From Halonotius pteroides (GTDB taxonomy: Archaea; Halobacteriota; Halobacteria; Halobacteriales; Haloferacaceae), in NCBI RefSeq assembly GCF_003605635.1, contig NZ_QMDW01000007.1, positions 1-64,000 of the forward strand: 64,000 nucleotides of DNA. The letters run 5' to 3'. Below, piece by piece: positions 48,724 through 58,359 of the stretch. Every line of letters starts with the position of its first letter. Positions within the stretch are counted from its first letter, which is position 1. Below the pieces are notes generated by a model. The model saw nothing but the letters and a program-made list of their open reading frames with translations. It made no database searches and was not told the DNA's origin. The translations under genes and the position numbers were made by a program.

Positions 48724-49971
48724 TTAGACGCCAGTCGAGTACCGCAGGATGCCAGCGATCCCACCGAAGGCGTTGTAGAGCTGTTCGCCTTTTTCGAAGT
48801 CACTTGAGATGAATTTGACCTCGGTACCGCGCTGCTCGGCGATCCCGATAAGATGGTCGATGGCATCTTCACGCTCGACGACCGCTGCATCTGTGCCGTC
48901 GTCGCACTTGTGTGCTGGTGTCTCCTGCCGGCGGCCGACGAGCTCGTACTCCTCGGTGCCGTCACAGTCGTAGACAACCACATCCTGTCGCAGATCCTCG
49001 GAGATGAGCAGCCGGTCGACCGAGCCCATCACGAGGTTTCGGCGAGTCGGCTCGAAACCGTAGGTTGCCTCGTCGCCGTCGTGGAGGTTCTCGAAAAACT
49101 CCTCCATCTGGTTTTTGTCTTTGACGACCTCCTGATCGGCCAGTACGTCGCTGCCGGCGTCAACAAGGTCGTGAAGGCCGGATTCGTCGGTGTAGGCGAC
49201 ATCGAATTTGCCTAACACCATATCCTGGAGTTCGTGGTGCAGGTAGTCGCCGTCGACGAACTCATCTTTCGTCGGCGAGGGCCCACCGATGAGGATGCCG
49301 TCAAGATCGTGCCGTTTCGGCACCATTAGCTCGTCGGCCATCTCGGCGATCTCCTGATAGAAGTTATCGATCGCTTCCAGCCGCAGACGGGCGAACCGCT
49401 GAGCTGACTGCCCACCCTTTCGCTGCTTGCCGGGCACCAGCGAGGAGGCGGATTTCACCGGCTCGACGCGTTTACCCTTCAGCCAGCCGACGTTGGCCTC
49501 CCGGCGGTCGAGGACGATCAGGCCAAACAACCCCTTGTCGAGCAGCATGTTTTCCAGCGGCTCGGTCAGAAAATCAGAATCGCAGTGATACCGGAACGAC
49601 TGGATCGGTTCCGACGGCGACTCCAACACACGAGTGACCATCTCGGTTTGGCCGCCGCCGGAGTCGACCGCCCCGGAGAAGATGACGATCCCGTTTTCGG
49701 GTGGGTAGGTGTCGTAATAGCGCAGTCGATCCTTGATCGAGGTGAGGGCGTCTTGGACGTTCGTCCGTGTCTGTTTGGACTTGATGTTCGAGGCCTCGGA
49801 GTGTTCCTGAATAACGTGTTCGACAACCGAAGAGATCTGCTTGTCGTCGGGGATGTAGATCGTGACGAGCTGGGTGCCGGAGCCTTCGAACTCCTGGAGT
49901 TCTTCGATAACCTTCTTAAACTCGTATTTCTGCCGGTCGTCACCGGCTTGCCCCTCGGCGTCCGTACTCAT
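48724..49971 (-). CDS. prf1: peptide chain release factor aRF1
   Basis: 415 residues. Release-factor motifs: YIPDDKQISSVVEHVIQEHS with NIKS in ASNIKSKQTRTNVQDAL for stop-codon recognition, and GGQSAQRFARLRLEAIDNFY (GGQ for peptide release). C-terminal domain as in eRF1/Pelota. Terminates translation at all three stops. Ends beside nosL (convergent) and starts 64 bp from the response regulator. Confidence 0.96.
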   Translation of the reverse strand: MSTDAEGQAGDDRQKYEFKKVIEELQEFEGSGTQLVTIYIPDDKQISSVVEHVIQEHSEASNIKSKQTRTNVQDALTSIKDRLRYYDTYPPENGIVIFSGAVDSGGGQTEMVTRVLESPSEPIQSFRYHCDSDFLTEPLENMLLDKGLFGLIVLDRREANVGWLKGKRVEPVKSASSLVPGKQRKGGQSAQRFARLRLEAIDNFYQEIAEMADELMVPKRHDLDGILIGGPSPTKDEFVDGDYLHHELQDMVLGKFDVAYTDESGLHDLVDAGSDVLADQEVVKDKNQMEEFFENLHDGDEATYGFEPTRRNLVMGSVDRLLISEDLRQDVVVYDCDGTEEYELVGRRQETPAHKCDDGTDAAVVEREDAIDHLIGIAEQRGTEVKFISSDFEKGEQLYNAFGGIAGILRYSTGV

Positions 49972-50035
49972 TGTGGCTATATCGCCCGGCGGCGGGTAAG
50001 TATGCTTTGGCTCCGTGTTTCAGGCCGTCTGATGA

Positions 50036-50590
50036 CTACTCAAGAAGCGTGGTGACGCTGCTGTCGTCGAGTTTTTCGACCGTCTCGTCGAACTCGGCTT
50101 CCAGCGTCGCCATGTGGTTTTCAAGCTCGGCGAACGCCTCGTTGTCCGCAAGCTCAGACCGGGAGTACGCCTCCCGTAAGACATCGTAGGTCTCTGCGGC
50201 CGCGTTGTATTCGGCGATAAGCTCCTCGTATCGTTGTTTGAGAAACACCCGTTCGACGGCATCCAGCAGTTCGTCCTTCGAGACGGATTTCGTGAGATAG
50301 CCATCGAACGGGAGATCAACGAGATCCGTATCGGGGTCGATCGCCGACACAAGAAGAACCTGAAACTCAAGCTCCCAGTCGTCGATCCGCTTGATCACGT
50401 CATCGCCGGCCATCCCCGGCATCCGGCGATCCAGCAACACCAGATCGATATCCGGGCCGAGTTTGGTCAGCGCTTCGCCGCCGCTGGTTGCGATCTTCGT
50501 CTCATAGTGATCCTCAAGCCGAAGGGCGTACGACTCCGCGAGATCGGCCTCGTCGTCGACGACAAGGATCGTCTTCGCAGCCTCAGTCAT
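50036..50590 (-). CDS. HalX-type response regulator
   Basis: 184 residues. Receiver: ILVVDDEADLAESYALRL (acid pocket), VLLDRRMPGMAG (phospho-acceptor Asp54), GYLTKSVSKDELLDAV. HalX domain follows (about 110-180): QRYEELIAEYNAAAETYDVL, LENHMATLEAEFDETVEKL. No DNA-binding domain. Haloarchaeal receiver-HalX proteins work with histidine kinases encoded elsewhere. ATG at 50590; the longer frame from 51019 is antisense to the next gene. Confidence 0.9.
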   Translation of the reverse strand: MTEAAKTILVVDDEADLAESYALRLEDHYETKIATSGGEALTKLGPDIDLVLLDRRMPGMAGDDVIKRIDDWELEFQVLLVSAIDPDTDLVDLPFDGYLTKSVSKDELLDAVERVFLKQRYEELIAEYNAAAETYDVLREAYSRSELADNEAFAELENHMATLEAEFDETVEKLDDSSVTTLLE

Positions 50591-50683
50591 ACCTGAACAC
50601 CCACACAACACCCAAAAAATCTTGTCACTTTTCGGTCGGCGGCTGGACGGCAAGGGTTTGTATCGCCCGTCACAAACGCCTGT

Positions 50684-51295
50684 ATGGATGACGCCCTGAC
50701 AGCCGGTATCGCCCTCTACACCGCCGGCGACTACCATGCCGCCCACGAGCCATGGGAGGCGACGTGGCTGGAGCTGCCTGCCGGCGACGACAAACAGCTT
50801 CTCCAGGGGCTGATTCAGTTCACCGCAGCCATCTATCACGCTCGCCAGCGCAACTGGGACGGCGCGGTTGGCCTCGCCGAACGAGCCCAGTCGTATCTCA
50901 CCGCGGTGCCAACGCAGTACTGCGGTATCGATGTCGACAGCGTGGTGGCAGCCCTCAAACAGCTCGAAGCCGACCCAGAACGGATCGAGCGCGAACCGAG
51001 TCCGCCACTGCGCTACCAAGGTCGAAAGCTGACCGCAGCCAACCTCGAAATCGAGGGGATCACGACTGCCGCCAGCGTTGTTGCCGCGGAGGACGAAGAA
51101 TACGATACGGCGATCGTCAAGACTGCTATCGACTACGCACGAGAGGAGACCACCGGCTCACAGGCGCAGTTTATCAGGCTGCTGACCTCGTTTGTCGACG
51201 ACCGCGGACACCGCGGCATTGTCTACGATCGGCTTCGACAGAACGTCGAGCGACGGCAGGCAAAACGAGACGATGTCGCCGGACTGTTTGACTGA
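50684..51295 (+). CDS. DUF309 family protein
   Basis: 203 residues. The DUF309 signature begins the protein: AGIALYTAGDYHAAHEPWEA and TWLELPAGDDKQLLQGLIQF, with AIYHARQRNWDGAVGLAERA. All-alpha domain with conserved His and Glu/Trp residues; function unknown. The C-terminal half (about 110-203) is helical and not part of the core family. Divergent from the response regulator gene. Confidence 0.85.
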   Translation: MDDALTAGIALYTAGDYHAAHEPWEATWLELPAGDDKQLLQGLIQFTAAIYHARQRNWDGAVGLAERAQSYLTAVPTQYCGIDVDSVVAALKQLEADPERIEREPSPPLRYQGRKLTAANLEIEGITTAASVVAAEDEEYDTAIVKTAIDYAREETTGSQAQFIRLLTSFVDDRGHRGIVYDRLRQNVERRQAKRDDVAGLFD

Positions 51296-51470
51296 TCGGA
51301 TTCCGATGCTAGCGCGGTCGTAGCGACTCCTCCGCAACTGCAGAGGCCGATGCGACCCACTCTGAGTGCTGTGACGCTGTTGCAGCAATTTTTGCTGGAA
51401 GCAGTAACCACTGACACCGAAATCGGCTGTCATAAGACATTTATTCCGCCTAATTAGATGTCATTACACG

Positions 51471-52442
51471 ATGTCAGCAGATTTCCCAGAGCACCTCGAT
51501 GTCGATTACACCGACGGCGAGGGCGAAGATCCAGCCGACTATCCGCAGTTGCCAGATAAGATCGAGAAGGCCATCGAGGTCACGCAGGCCGGCCTCGAAC
51601 AGTACGAGAATCCGGCAGTCATGTGGACTGGCGGCAAGGACTCGACGCTGACGCTGTATTTCATCAATCAGGTTGCCGAAAAGTACGGCTACGACAAGCC
51701 AACGGCGGTTTTCATCGACCACTACCAGCACTTCGATGAGATCACTGACTTCACCGAACGCTGGGCCGAGGAGTGGGGTATCAATCTCGTTTACGCCCGC
51801 AACGAAGATGTGGGCGAGTACGTCGACGAAAACGGGCTTGAACCCGGCGACGACATCCCCGTCTCGGCACTCTCTGAGCACAACCAACACCACGTACGAG
51901 AGATCCTCGAATACGAGGACGACACCTTCCCGTTCCTGTTGGACACCTACGTCGGCAACCACCTGCTGAAAACCGTCGCGCTCAACGACGCGCTTGAGGA
52001 ACACGGCATCGACGGCGTCATCTCCGGCGTCCGCTGGGACGAACAGGAGGCCCGCGCCGACGAGACGTTCTTCAGCGCGCGCCACGATCCGGACATCTAC
52101 CCGCCACACGACCGTATTCAGCCGATTCTCCAGTTCGACGAGAGCGACGTGTGGGGTGTGTTCTGGAACTACGTTGTGCCGGACACCGTTGAGGCGTTCC
52201 CCGACGACGGCTACGTGCCGGAGTCCGCAGACGACCTGCCGGACGGCGTCGAGCAAGACGACGTGCCAATTTCGCCGAAGTACTTCGCCGGCTTCCGGAG
52301 TCTCGGCAGCGAAGTGAGTACCGAAAAGACGACCGACGAGCCCGCATGGCTACAGGATCTCGACAACACGACCGAACGCGCTGGTCGCGCACAGGATAAG
52401 GAAGACCTCATGGAGCGACTGCGCGATCTCGGCTATATGTAA
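51471..52442 (+). CDS. PAPS-reductase/ATP-sulfurylase-like enzyme
   Basis: 323 residues. ATP-PPi loop SGGKDS-like WTGGKDSTLTLYFI; then FIDHYQHFDEITDFTERWAE, YPPHDRIQPILQFDESDVWG and SGVRWDEQEARADETFFSA. This is the CysH/CysD family layout (PAPS reductase or the small subunit of ATP sulfurylase). Cysteines of assimilatory PAPS reductase are absent from the C-terminus, so reductase activity is uncertain. ATG at 51471. No other sulfur genes adjacent. Confidence 0.8.
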   Translation: MSADFPEHLDVDYTDGEGEDPADYPQLPDKIEKAIEVTQAGLEQYENPAVMWTGGKDSTLTLYFINQVAEKYGYDKPTAVFIDHYQHFDEITDFTERWAEEWGINLVYARNEDVGEYVDENGLEPGDDIPVSALSEHNQHHVREILEYEDDTFPFLLDTYVGNHLLKTVALNDALEEHGIDGVISGVRWDEQEARADETFFSARHDPDIYPPHDRIQPILQFDESDVWGVFWNYVVPDTVEAFPDDGYVPESADDLPDGVEQDDVPISPKYFAGFRSLGSEVSTEKTTDEPAWLQDLDNTTERAGRAQDKEDLMERLRDLGYM

Positions 52443-52556
52443 CGGCTCAGCGACCACGATATGTGAGCGACGGCAAAGCGATCGTCTCCGGACAGGGTAG
52501 CGGTCAAACTAGTGGGCAGCACAATCCTTTTTTCTGAGCTCGATCAAATTGATTGA

Positions 52557-53999
52557 ATGTCAGATTCCGAGTCGACACAGACAGAAAAACTCTATATCGA
52601 CGGAGCGTGGCAGGAGGGCGGCGAGACGATTGTGGTCTCTGATCTCGCAACTGATGGCACCGCCGGTCGGATTGCGGCAGCCTCACAGCACCAAGCCGAT
52701 GACGCGCTGGCGGCAGCCGCTGCGGCCCAGCCAGCGATGGCAGAGACGACCGCTGTCGAACGCGCACGGTGGCTTGAAACGATCGCTGACGCTGTCGAGG
52801 CTCGGGCTGAGACGTTCACCGACACGATCGTTCGAGAGGCCGGCAAGCCGATCTCGTCGGCCCGGGGCGCGCCGGCGGCGGCCGCCGAACGGTTTCGGTT
52901 TGCGGCCGCCGAGGCTCGTGATCTGGCGACAAACCACGGCGAGTACCGAGAGGGGGCGACCGCCGGCCACGAGGAGTGGACGGCCATCGTCAAACCCGAG
53001 CCGATGGGGACGGTGCTGTGTATCTCACCGTACAACTATCCGCTCCAGACGACCGTCCTGCAGGTCGCCCCGGCGTTGGCGGCCGGCAACACGGTCGTTC
53101 TCAAACCCTCCTCAAAGACCCCGTTGACCGCGGCGATACTGACCGATGTGATCACCTCGGCCGTCGACCTGCCCGATGGTGCGATCAACTTTGTGCCCGG
53201 CCGAGGTAGTGAGATCGGTGATACGCTGGCCGGCGACGACCGGATCGATACCATCGCGATGACCGGTTCCTCGGCTGCTGGCCAGCACGTCGCCCGCGAG
53301 TCCGGCATGGTCAATCTCGTGATGGAACTCGGCGGCAACGCCCCGGCGATCGTGTTCCCTGATGCGACCCTCGCCGACGCGGCGGGTGCCTGTGCAGCCG
53401 GCTCGTTCAAGTTCGGCGGCCAGCGGTGTTCGGCGGTCTCTCGGGTCTTGGCCCACGAGTCGATCCACGACGAGATGATCGAACAGCTGCGGCTGACGAT
53501 GGATTCCTGGGTCGTCGGCGACCTCTTCGACGAGGAGACCGACTTCGGGCCGCTTATCGATGCTGCCCAGGCACAAACAGTCGAGGAACTCGTTGACGAC
53601 GCAGTCGACGCCGGTGCGGAACTGATCGCCGGCGGCGACCGCGACGGCGCGTTCTACGAGCCGACGCTGCTTGCGGACGTGCCCCATGACGCCCGGATCA
53701 TTCACGAAGAGCAGTTCGGCCCTGTTGCCGCGGTCACCAGCTTCAAGAACGAACCCGAGGCGATCGACCTCGCTAACGCCGGGACTCTCGCATTAGATGC
53801 CTCGGTGTTCACCACCGACCACGACCGGGCGATGCGGGTCGCCGAGGCCGTCGACGCCGGTGGGGTTCGGATCAACGGCGCGCCCTCGCACGGTCTCGGT
53901 GATATTCCGTTCGGTGGCAACGATGGCTCCGGAATCAACCGCGAGGGGATTCACGCCACCATCGAGCAGATGCTCCGCAAGAAGTCGATCATCCTGTAG
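52557..53999 (+). CDS. NAD(P)-dependent aldehyde dehydrogenase (GapN-like)
   Basis: 480 residues. Catalytic Glu257 in VMELGGNAPAIV and Cys291 in GGQRCSAVSRVL; cofactor segment GTVLCISPYNYPLQTTVLQV, KPSSKTPLTAAI, and the substrate region NGAPSHGLGDIPFGGNDGSG. Oxidises an aldehyde to an acid. The PYNYPLQ and GGQRC context resembles non-phosphorylating glyceraldehyde-3-phosphate or lactaldehyde dehydrogenases; substrate not established. Followed within 50 bp by the diphthamide gene. Confidence 0.87.
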   Translation: MSDSESTQTEKLYIDGAWQEGGETIVVSDLATDGTAGRIAAASQHQADDALAAAAAAQPAMAETTAVERARWLETIADAVEARAETFTDTIVREAGKPISSARGAPAAAAERFRFAAAEARDLATNHGEYREGATAGHEEWTAIVKPEPMGTVLCISPYNYPLQTTVLQVAPALAAGNTVVLKPSSKTPLTAAILTDVITSAVDLPDGAINFVPGRGSEIGDTLAGDDRIDTIAMTGSSAAGQHVARESGMVNLVMELGGNAPAIVFPDATLADAAGACAAGSFKFGGQRCSAVSRVLAHESIHDEMIEQLRLTMDSWVVGDLFDEETDFGPLIDAAQAQTVEELVDDAVDAGAELIAGGDRDGAFYEPTLLADVPHDARIIHEEQFGPVAAVTSFKNEPEAIDLANAGTLALDASVFTTDHDRAMRVAEAVDAGGVRINGAPSHGLGDIPFGGNDGSGINREGIHATIEQMLRKKSIIL

Positions 54000-54041
54000 C
54001 CGACCAAAGGCGGTATTACGCCTCCGGGTTTGGGGTCTTGT

Positions 54042-54776
54042 ATGACAGACGACTGGGTGAGTCTTTTCTCCGGCGGCAAGGATTCCTCGTGGGCGCTCTA
54101 TCGGGCACTTGCGGCGGGCCACGACGTGACGCGACTGCTGACCGTCCACCCCTCCGAGGACTCGTATATGTATCATGTCCCTGAGACACAGCTTGCCACT
54201 CTCGCCGCCGAGAGCATCGGTGTCGACCTCATCGAAATTGATCCTGGCGATCTTGACGCCAGCGAGGCGACTGACTCGGCCGCGCAGGGCGACGCCGAAC
54301 TCGAACCGCTCGAAGCAGCCCTGACAGCGCTCGCCGACGAGATCGACCTCGCTGGCGTCACCGCGGGTGCCATCGAAAGTGAGTTCCAGACCACCCGGAT
54401 CCAGGGCATGTGCGACCGCCTCGGCATCGACCTCTTTGCGCCACTGTGGCAGCGCGATCCCGAGGCACTCGCCGCCGAGATGCTGGATGCAGGCTTCGAG
54501 ATCACGATCCTCCAGGTCGCAGCCTACGGCCTCGATGAATCGTGGCTCGGCCGGACGCTCGACGCCGACGCTATCGACGACCTCCGCGAACTCAACACGG
54601 AGTACGGCGTCCATCTGCTGGGCGAAGGCGGCGAGTTCGAAACCTTCGTCACCAACGGCCCGCATATGGATCAGCAGATCGAGTTAGAATATGATACCGA
54701 GTGGAACGGCGACAGCGGCCGCGTGCGGATCACCGATGCGCGATTGGCAGCATCGGACACAACGACCGACGAATGA
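54042..54776 (+). CDS. diphthine-ammonia ligase (Dph6)
   Basis: 244 residues. ATP-PPi loop LFSGGKDSSWALYRA at the N-terminus; TTRIQGMCDRLGIDLFAPLW, QRDPEALAAEMLDAGFEI and the signature GEGGEFETFVTNGP. Dph6 makes the final diphthamide modification of elongation factor 2. ATG at 54042 chosen because the family starts with this strand. Its end overlaps or abuts the next small gene (ATGA at 54773 is also possible). Confidence 0.88.
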   Translation: MTDDWVSLFSGGKDSSWALYRALAAGHDVTRLLTVHPSEDSYMYHVPETQLATLAAESIGVDLIEIDPGDLDASEATDSAAQGDAELEPLEAALTALADEIDLAGVTAGAIESEFQTTRIQGMCDRLGIDLFAPLWQRDPEALAAEMLDAGFEITILQVAAYGLDESWLGRTLDADAIDDLRELNTEYGVHLLGEGGEFETFVTNGPHMDQQIELEYDTEWNGDSGRVRITDARLAASDTTTDE

Positions 54777-54805
54777 GTTTTGCACTGAGGGATCTGAGGG
54801 GAGAT

Positions 54806-55099
54806 ATGACCGATTCAACGCGCCGTGAACGACTGGCCGACCGGCTCGGTGAGGGGCCAGCAACCGCTAGCGACCTTGCCGACGAACTCGACACGCCGGT
54901 CTCGACGATCTATACTGACATCCAACACGTCGCCAGATCAACGCGATACACCGAACAACGGGAATTCCTCGTTGCGCCACCGGAATGTGTGAACTGTGGG
55001 TTCAGCGGCTACGATGATCCGATCAACCATCCGTCGCGGTGTCCGGAGTGTCGCAGCGAAAATATCGAGGAAGCCGTCTTCAAGATCGACGCGGAATAA
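54806..55099 (+). CDS. HTH plus zinc-ribbon transcriptional regulator
   Basis: 97 residues. wHTH at about 5-50 (RERLADRLGEGPATASDLAD, TPVSTIYTDIQHV) and a zinc ribbon, CVNCGFSGYDDPINHPSRCP-ECRS, at the C-terminus. Resembles a family of haloarchaeal one-domain transcription regulators. ATG at 54806 follows GGGGAGAT; ATG at 54773, overlapping dph6, is an alternative. Target unknown. Confidence 0.72.
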   Translation: MTDSTRRERLADRLGEGPATASDLADELDTPVSTIYTDIQHVARSTRYTEQREFLVAPPECVNCGFSGYDDPINHPSRCPECRSENIEEAVFKIDAE

Positions 55100-55131
55100 C
55101 GGAACGCGACCGGTGTGTGCGCCGTTGCTGC

Positions 55132-55824
55132 TTAGGCTGTCGCCTCGATGCCGAGTTCGGCCAGAAGCGTCTCAGCGGCCGCCCCGGAGGAGCCCGGCCC
55201 GCGGGCGGTGATCAGGTCGCCGTCGACGGTGACGCTGGTATCGGCATCGAGCTCGGCATCCCAGTTTCCACCGGCGGCGATGACCTCGTCTTCGACCCAA
55301 TAGGGGAGCTTTCGGCCGTCATCCATCAGGTCGTGGTCGTCGACAATGCCCTCCTCCCACTCGTTGGGGAAGCCCGTTACATCACGACCGTCGACGAGAT
55401 ACTCACCGTCGTCGGTGCGGGTAAAGCCGAGCAGCCCGACAGCGTGGCAGACAACAACCGCGGTGCCGTCGTCGCCGGCGACCGCATCGGTCAGCAGATC
55501 GCGGGCGTGGCGATCCGTATTGACATCCCACATCGTTCCGTGGCCGCCAGGGAAGACGACAGCGTCGTACCCGTCGGCGTCGACAGCCGTGATCGAGACG
55601 GGATTCTGGAGTCGTTCGTCATTGCCATCGCACTCCAGTACGCGTTCGGCGACCTCTTCGCCGACCTCGGCGGGATCAACCGATCGCTCATCAACAACCG
55701 GCGGCTCGCCGGTCGGCGTCGCAACGTCAACCGCAACGCCGGCGTCATCCAGCCGGAGCAGCGGTTCAATACACTCTTCGCCCCAATAGCCGCGTTCGCT
55801 AACCACAAATAGTGCGTTTGCCAT
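55132..55824 (-). CDS. DJ-1/PfpI family protein
   Basis: 230 residues. Nucleophile Cys in AVVVCHAVGLLGF, preceded by DAVVFPGGHGTMWDV. Also TGFPNEWEEGIVDDHDLMDD. The class I glutamine amidotransferase-like fold of the Hsp31/DJ-1 group: glyoxalase, chaperone or deglycase-like activity is possible; not decided. ATG at 55824 is the usual family start (MANALFVVSERGYWGEE). Confidence 0.85.
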   Translation of the reverse strand: MANALFVVSERGYWGEECIEPLLRLDDAGVAVDVATPTGEPPVVDERSVDPAEVGEEVAERVLECDGNDERLQNPVSITAVDADGYDAVVFPGGHGTMWDVNTDRHARDLLTDAVAGDDGTAVVVCHAVGLLGFTRTDDGEYLVDGRDVTGFPNEWEEGIVDDHDLMDDGRKLPYWVEDEVIAAGGNWDAELDADTSVTVDGDLITARGPGSSGAAAETLLAELGIEATA

Positions 55825-56147
55825 CATAAATAGTATGTACTCAGGCGTCAAAAGCAGCGTTTCAGTATGAGTGACAGCTTTGCGGGGAGGGTGGCGCGCC
55901 GTGGCACCTGACAGTGTCGAACGAGGGTCGTCGCTAACTGAGCAAACCGATCATGAGATCGGCGATATTACCACCGAGTAACGTTCACATCGGATCGCAC
56001 AAGCCTAACAGATCCACTCCGATTCGATTGTTGTGTTCGTCTGTAGTACGCTGCAGCAGAGACAGCCAACAACTGCCATAGGTCAGTCAGCTCCGCATGG
56101 AATCAGCTCATCTGAACACCGCCGCCTTCCTGACAGGTTCCCCCGGC
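55825..56147. other. 323 bp without a convincing gene
   Basis: Contains a 6-bp hairpin CCGATC/GATCGG with loop ATGA at about 55948-55963 and short frames only (one of 26 codons ending at 55981). Nothing else seen; probably promoter and terminator DNA. Confidence 0.4.
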
Positions 56148-56393
56148 TTACTCGTTGACTGCGTCCCACTCATCTGGCTTGCGAATGTTCGAACAGCCGT
56201 TACAGACGACCCGCCCCATCGTATCCATCGCATTGTCGAAGCCGCCACAGGCGTTGCAGTAGTAGCCCCATCGCTCCGTTCCCCCGGCCGTACAGTACAC
56301 CGGGTGAAAGACATCGACGGAGCCGCGTTCTGTTTCCTCGCGGTCGATATAGACGGTGTCGCCGTCGGCCGTCGTCGCTTGCTCTCGACTCAT
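56148..56393 (-). CDS. DUF5816-like zinc-finger protein
   Basis: 81 residues. Two CxxC pairs in the second half, YYCNACGGFDNAMDTMGRVV and CNGCSNIRKPDEWDA, form a zinc site. The first half is polar and acidic. It resembles haloarchaeal DUF5816. ATG at 56393. Function unknown. Confidence 0.75.
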   Translation of the reverse strand: MSREQATTADGDTVYIDREETERGSVDVFHPVYCTAGGTERWGYYCNACGGFDNAMDTMGRVVCNGCSNIRKPDEWDAVNE

Positions 56394-56526
56394 ATTCAGG
56401 GTACCGTCCTCTGTGGGTTTATGCGTATGGCTCTCCGATTTGGGTATGGGACGCCCAGCCCCACAGCTGTATTGTTGCCGCCGTGTTGACAGAGGACTTA
56501 TTCAGGTCGCTCCCACACCAGTCAGT

Positions 56527-56736
56527 ATGGCTGATTACACAACGGTGTCGATCCCGAAAGAGCTCGGCAACCGTGTTGAGGAGACGATCGAAGGAACCAG
56601 CTTCACCTCGACGAGCGATCTCGTCCAATTCCTCCTGCGGAGTATCGTCATCCAACAGGAGCCTGACGGCACAGTAACGGAGGAGGATTTCGCCGAGGTC
56701 ACCGATCAGCTTCGGGATCTTGGCTATCTAGAGTAG
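56527..56736 (+). CDS. ribbon-helix-helix (CopG-like) protein
   Basis: 69 residues. Starts MADYTTVSIPKELGNRVEET, then IEGTSFTSTSDLVQFLLRSI, ends EVTDQLRDLGYLE. A conserved haloarchaeal RHH protein, likely a DNA-binding dimer. ATTATTC box at about 56499 is 22-28 bp ahead of ATG, suggesting a leaderless gene. Its stop faces the next gene directly, since 56737 is the end of a convergent frame. Confidence 0.78.
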   Translation: MADYTTVSIPKELGNRVEETIEGTSFTSTSDLVQFLLRSIVIQQEPDGTVTEEDFAEVTDQLRDLGYLE

Positions 56737-57165
56737 CTACTCGAGGGTTTCGACCGGTGGCTCGGCATCGAGACCAACCAACTCGACGCCTGTGCCGCGA
56801 CGGTCGAAGGCACGAATTTGCTTGGCATCCCACGGCGGCACCGCCACGAGAACCGCGCCGGCCAAGTCGTCTTCCTTTATCACCGCAAGCGGGCCGGTTG
56901 GATGTGAGACAAACCGGGCCTGCGCGCCGCCGGAGGGGGTGCCAAGATCAACCCCGAAGACCGAGCTCACCGCGCCGCCGGCGTCGGGCAGATAGAAATG
57001 TGTCAACACCGGGGTGTCGGGATTAACATCGGCGAGCCGATGATCAGTTCCGGTCAGCTCGGCGGCCGGCGTTGCTGCCAGCGGGACGTTCGCCTGTTGT
57101 GGTTCACGGTCGATCGCAAACTCGACGAGCACATCGAGCAGCCCGGCTGTCGCATAGAGCACCAC
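56737..57165 (-). CDS. haloarchaeal hypothetical protein
   Basis: 142 residues, acidic, alternating beta strands (DTPVLTHFYLPDAGGAVSSV, AGAVLVAVPPWDAKQIRAFD). No catalytic or binding motif recognised. Three bp separate its start from the stop of the next gene upstream (57169), so it is probably in one operon with the MBL-like protein. Function unknown. Confidence 0.6.
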   Translation of the reverse strand: MVLYATAGLLDVLVEFAIDREPQQANVPLAATPAAELTGTDHRLADVNPDTPVLTHFYLPDAGGAVSSVFGVDLGTPSGGAQARFVSHPTGPLAVIKEDDLAGAVLVAVPPWDAKQIRAFDRRGTGVELVGLDAEPPVETLE

Positions 57166-57168
57166 GGG

Positions 57169-57876
57169 TTACCCGGTGAGAAACCCCTTCAGTGTCTTTG
57201 CGTACAGCGAGGGGGTGTTCGCCCGTGAGGAGTTGAGTGCAGCCTCGATCGTGGATGCAGCGTTTTCCTGAACTCCCGCGCCGTGACCGACACGGAGCTG
57301 TTCTGGACGCCCGTGCGATCGAAGCGCGTCGGGGGGTGTGAGCCGCAGCATAGGATGCACCCCGAGCTGCTCGTCGCCGGCGAGGAAGTACGACACCGTC
57401 CCAACAGACTCAGGGACAACCATCGTCCCGGTCGCAGGATTGTAGAGTCCGGCCTCCTGCCACGGTGGCAGTGATGACTCCCGGATCACAAACGACTCGA
57501 AACCGGACTCGCCGAGCTCGCCTGCAAATCGGCTCACTGGGGCGTCGATCTCGTCGACAACGCCGGACATCCACGTTGGCACATACACATCAACATCGTG
57601 ACGGCGGGCGACCGCGGCGGCATCACGCTTGTGACGGTCGAGACAGACCGCGACGCCGGCAACGTCGCTGGCTCCTGTCCCCTCCTCGCCGACCTCAGCG
57701 AGTAGGTCGTCGACACCGTCGGCATCGACGGGATCGACCACCCAGACACCCTCGGGCGTTGGGAGTGCGTGACTCGCTCGTTGCATCGTTTCATCCGGAT
57801 AGGCCACCCAACCGGCTCCACCATTGAAGCGGTCGATTACCTGCAGGTCGGCCGGGCCATCTCTCTTCATAGGCAT
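57169..57876 (-). CDS. metallo-beta-lactamase-fold-like protein
   Basis: 235 residues. The segment VVDPVDADGVDDLLAEV and AGVAVCLDRHKRDAAAVARR, followed by HDVDVYVPTWM, resembles the first half of the MBL fold with an altered HxHxDH loop (DRHKRD), so metal binding may be lost. PPWQEAGLYNPATGTMVVPE resembles the second part. Probably a degenerate or divergent member; no defined activity. First gene of an operon with the next one. Confidence 0.6.
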   Translation of the reverse strand: MPMKRDGPADLQVIDRFNGGAGWVAYPDETMQRASHALPTPEGVWVVDPVDADGVDDLLAEVGEEGTGASDVAGVAVCLDRHKRDAAAVARRHDVDVYVPTWMSGVVDEIDAPVSRFAGELGESGFESFVIRESSLPPWQEAGLYNPATGTMVVPESVGTVSYFLAGDEQLGVHPMLRLTPPDALRSHGRPEQLRVGHGAGVQENAASTIEAALNSSRANTPSLYAKTLKGFLTG

Positions 57877-58074
57877 ATCCCTGAGTTATGACTGTGGCGG
57901 CATAAACACAGGCACGTCGGTAAGCCGGTGGGAGGTTTCCACCGCCAATACCGACCGGCCACGGTCTCATCACCTTCCTCATAGATCGAACCGACTGAAC
58001 CCGCTCACCGGTACGCTGCAGCGGAACAACCACGAAGCAACCGTGTCTTCGTTCTGATTGACACCCCGGTGCTC

Positions 58075-58359
58075 TCAGAGTCGATCGGTATTGATCGCGG
58101 TCTCCGGCGGTGTGATGATCAAAAAGTCTCGAAAATGCATGAGCTCTCCGCCCATGTCTTTGATCTCTCGGGCGAAGCCAGCAGCCAACTCGTTGAGGTC
58201 GCCCTCAACGGAGAGCACGAGGACGTTACCTTGCGTGATCGACTGCACCCACTCGGTGTCTTCGGTCTCACCGTCAAGCACACCCAACACCACCTCATCG
58301 CTCGGCATGTCATCGAGTTGCGCCTCCGCCTCACGGAGGTCGAGATCAAAATCCGCCAT
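58075..58359 (-). CDS. DUF5779-like protein
   Basis: 94 residues. MADFDLDLREAEAQLDDMPS, VVLGVLDGETEDTEWVQSIT and GELMHFRDFLIITPPETAI. Beta-alpha structure, acidic; resembles a haloarchaeal family DUF5779. Function unknown. Gap of 290 bp to the next gene on the other strand holds only promoter-like sequence. Confidence 0.68.
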   Translation of the reverse strand: MADFDLDLREAEAQLDDMPSDEVVLGVLDGETEDTEWVQSITQGNVLVLSVEGDLNELAAGFAREIKDMGGELMHFRDFLIITPPETAINTDRL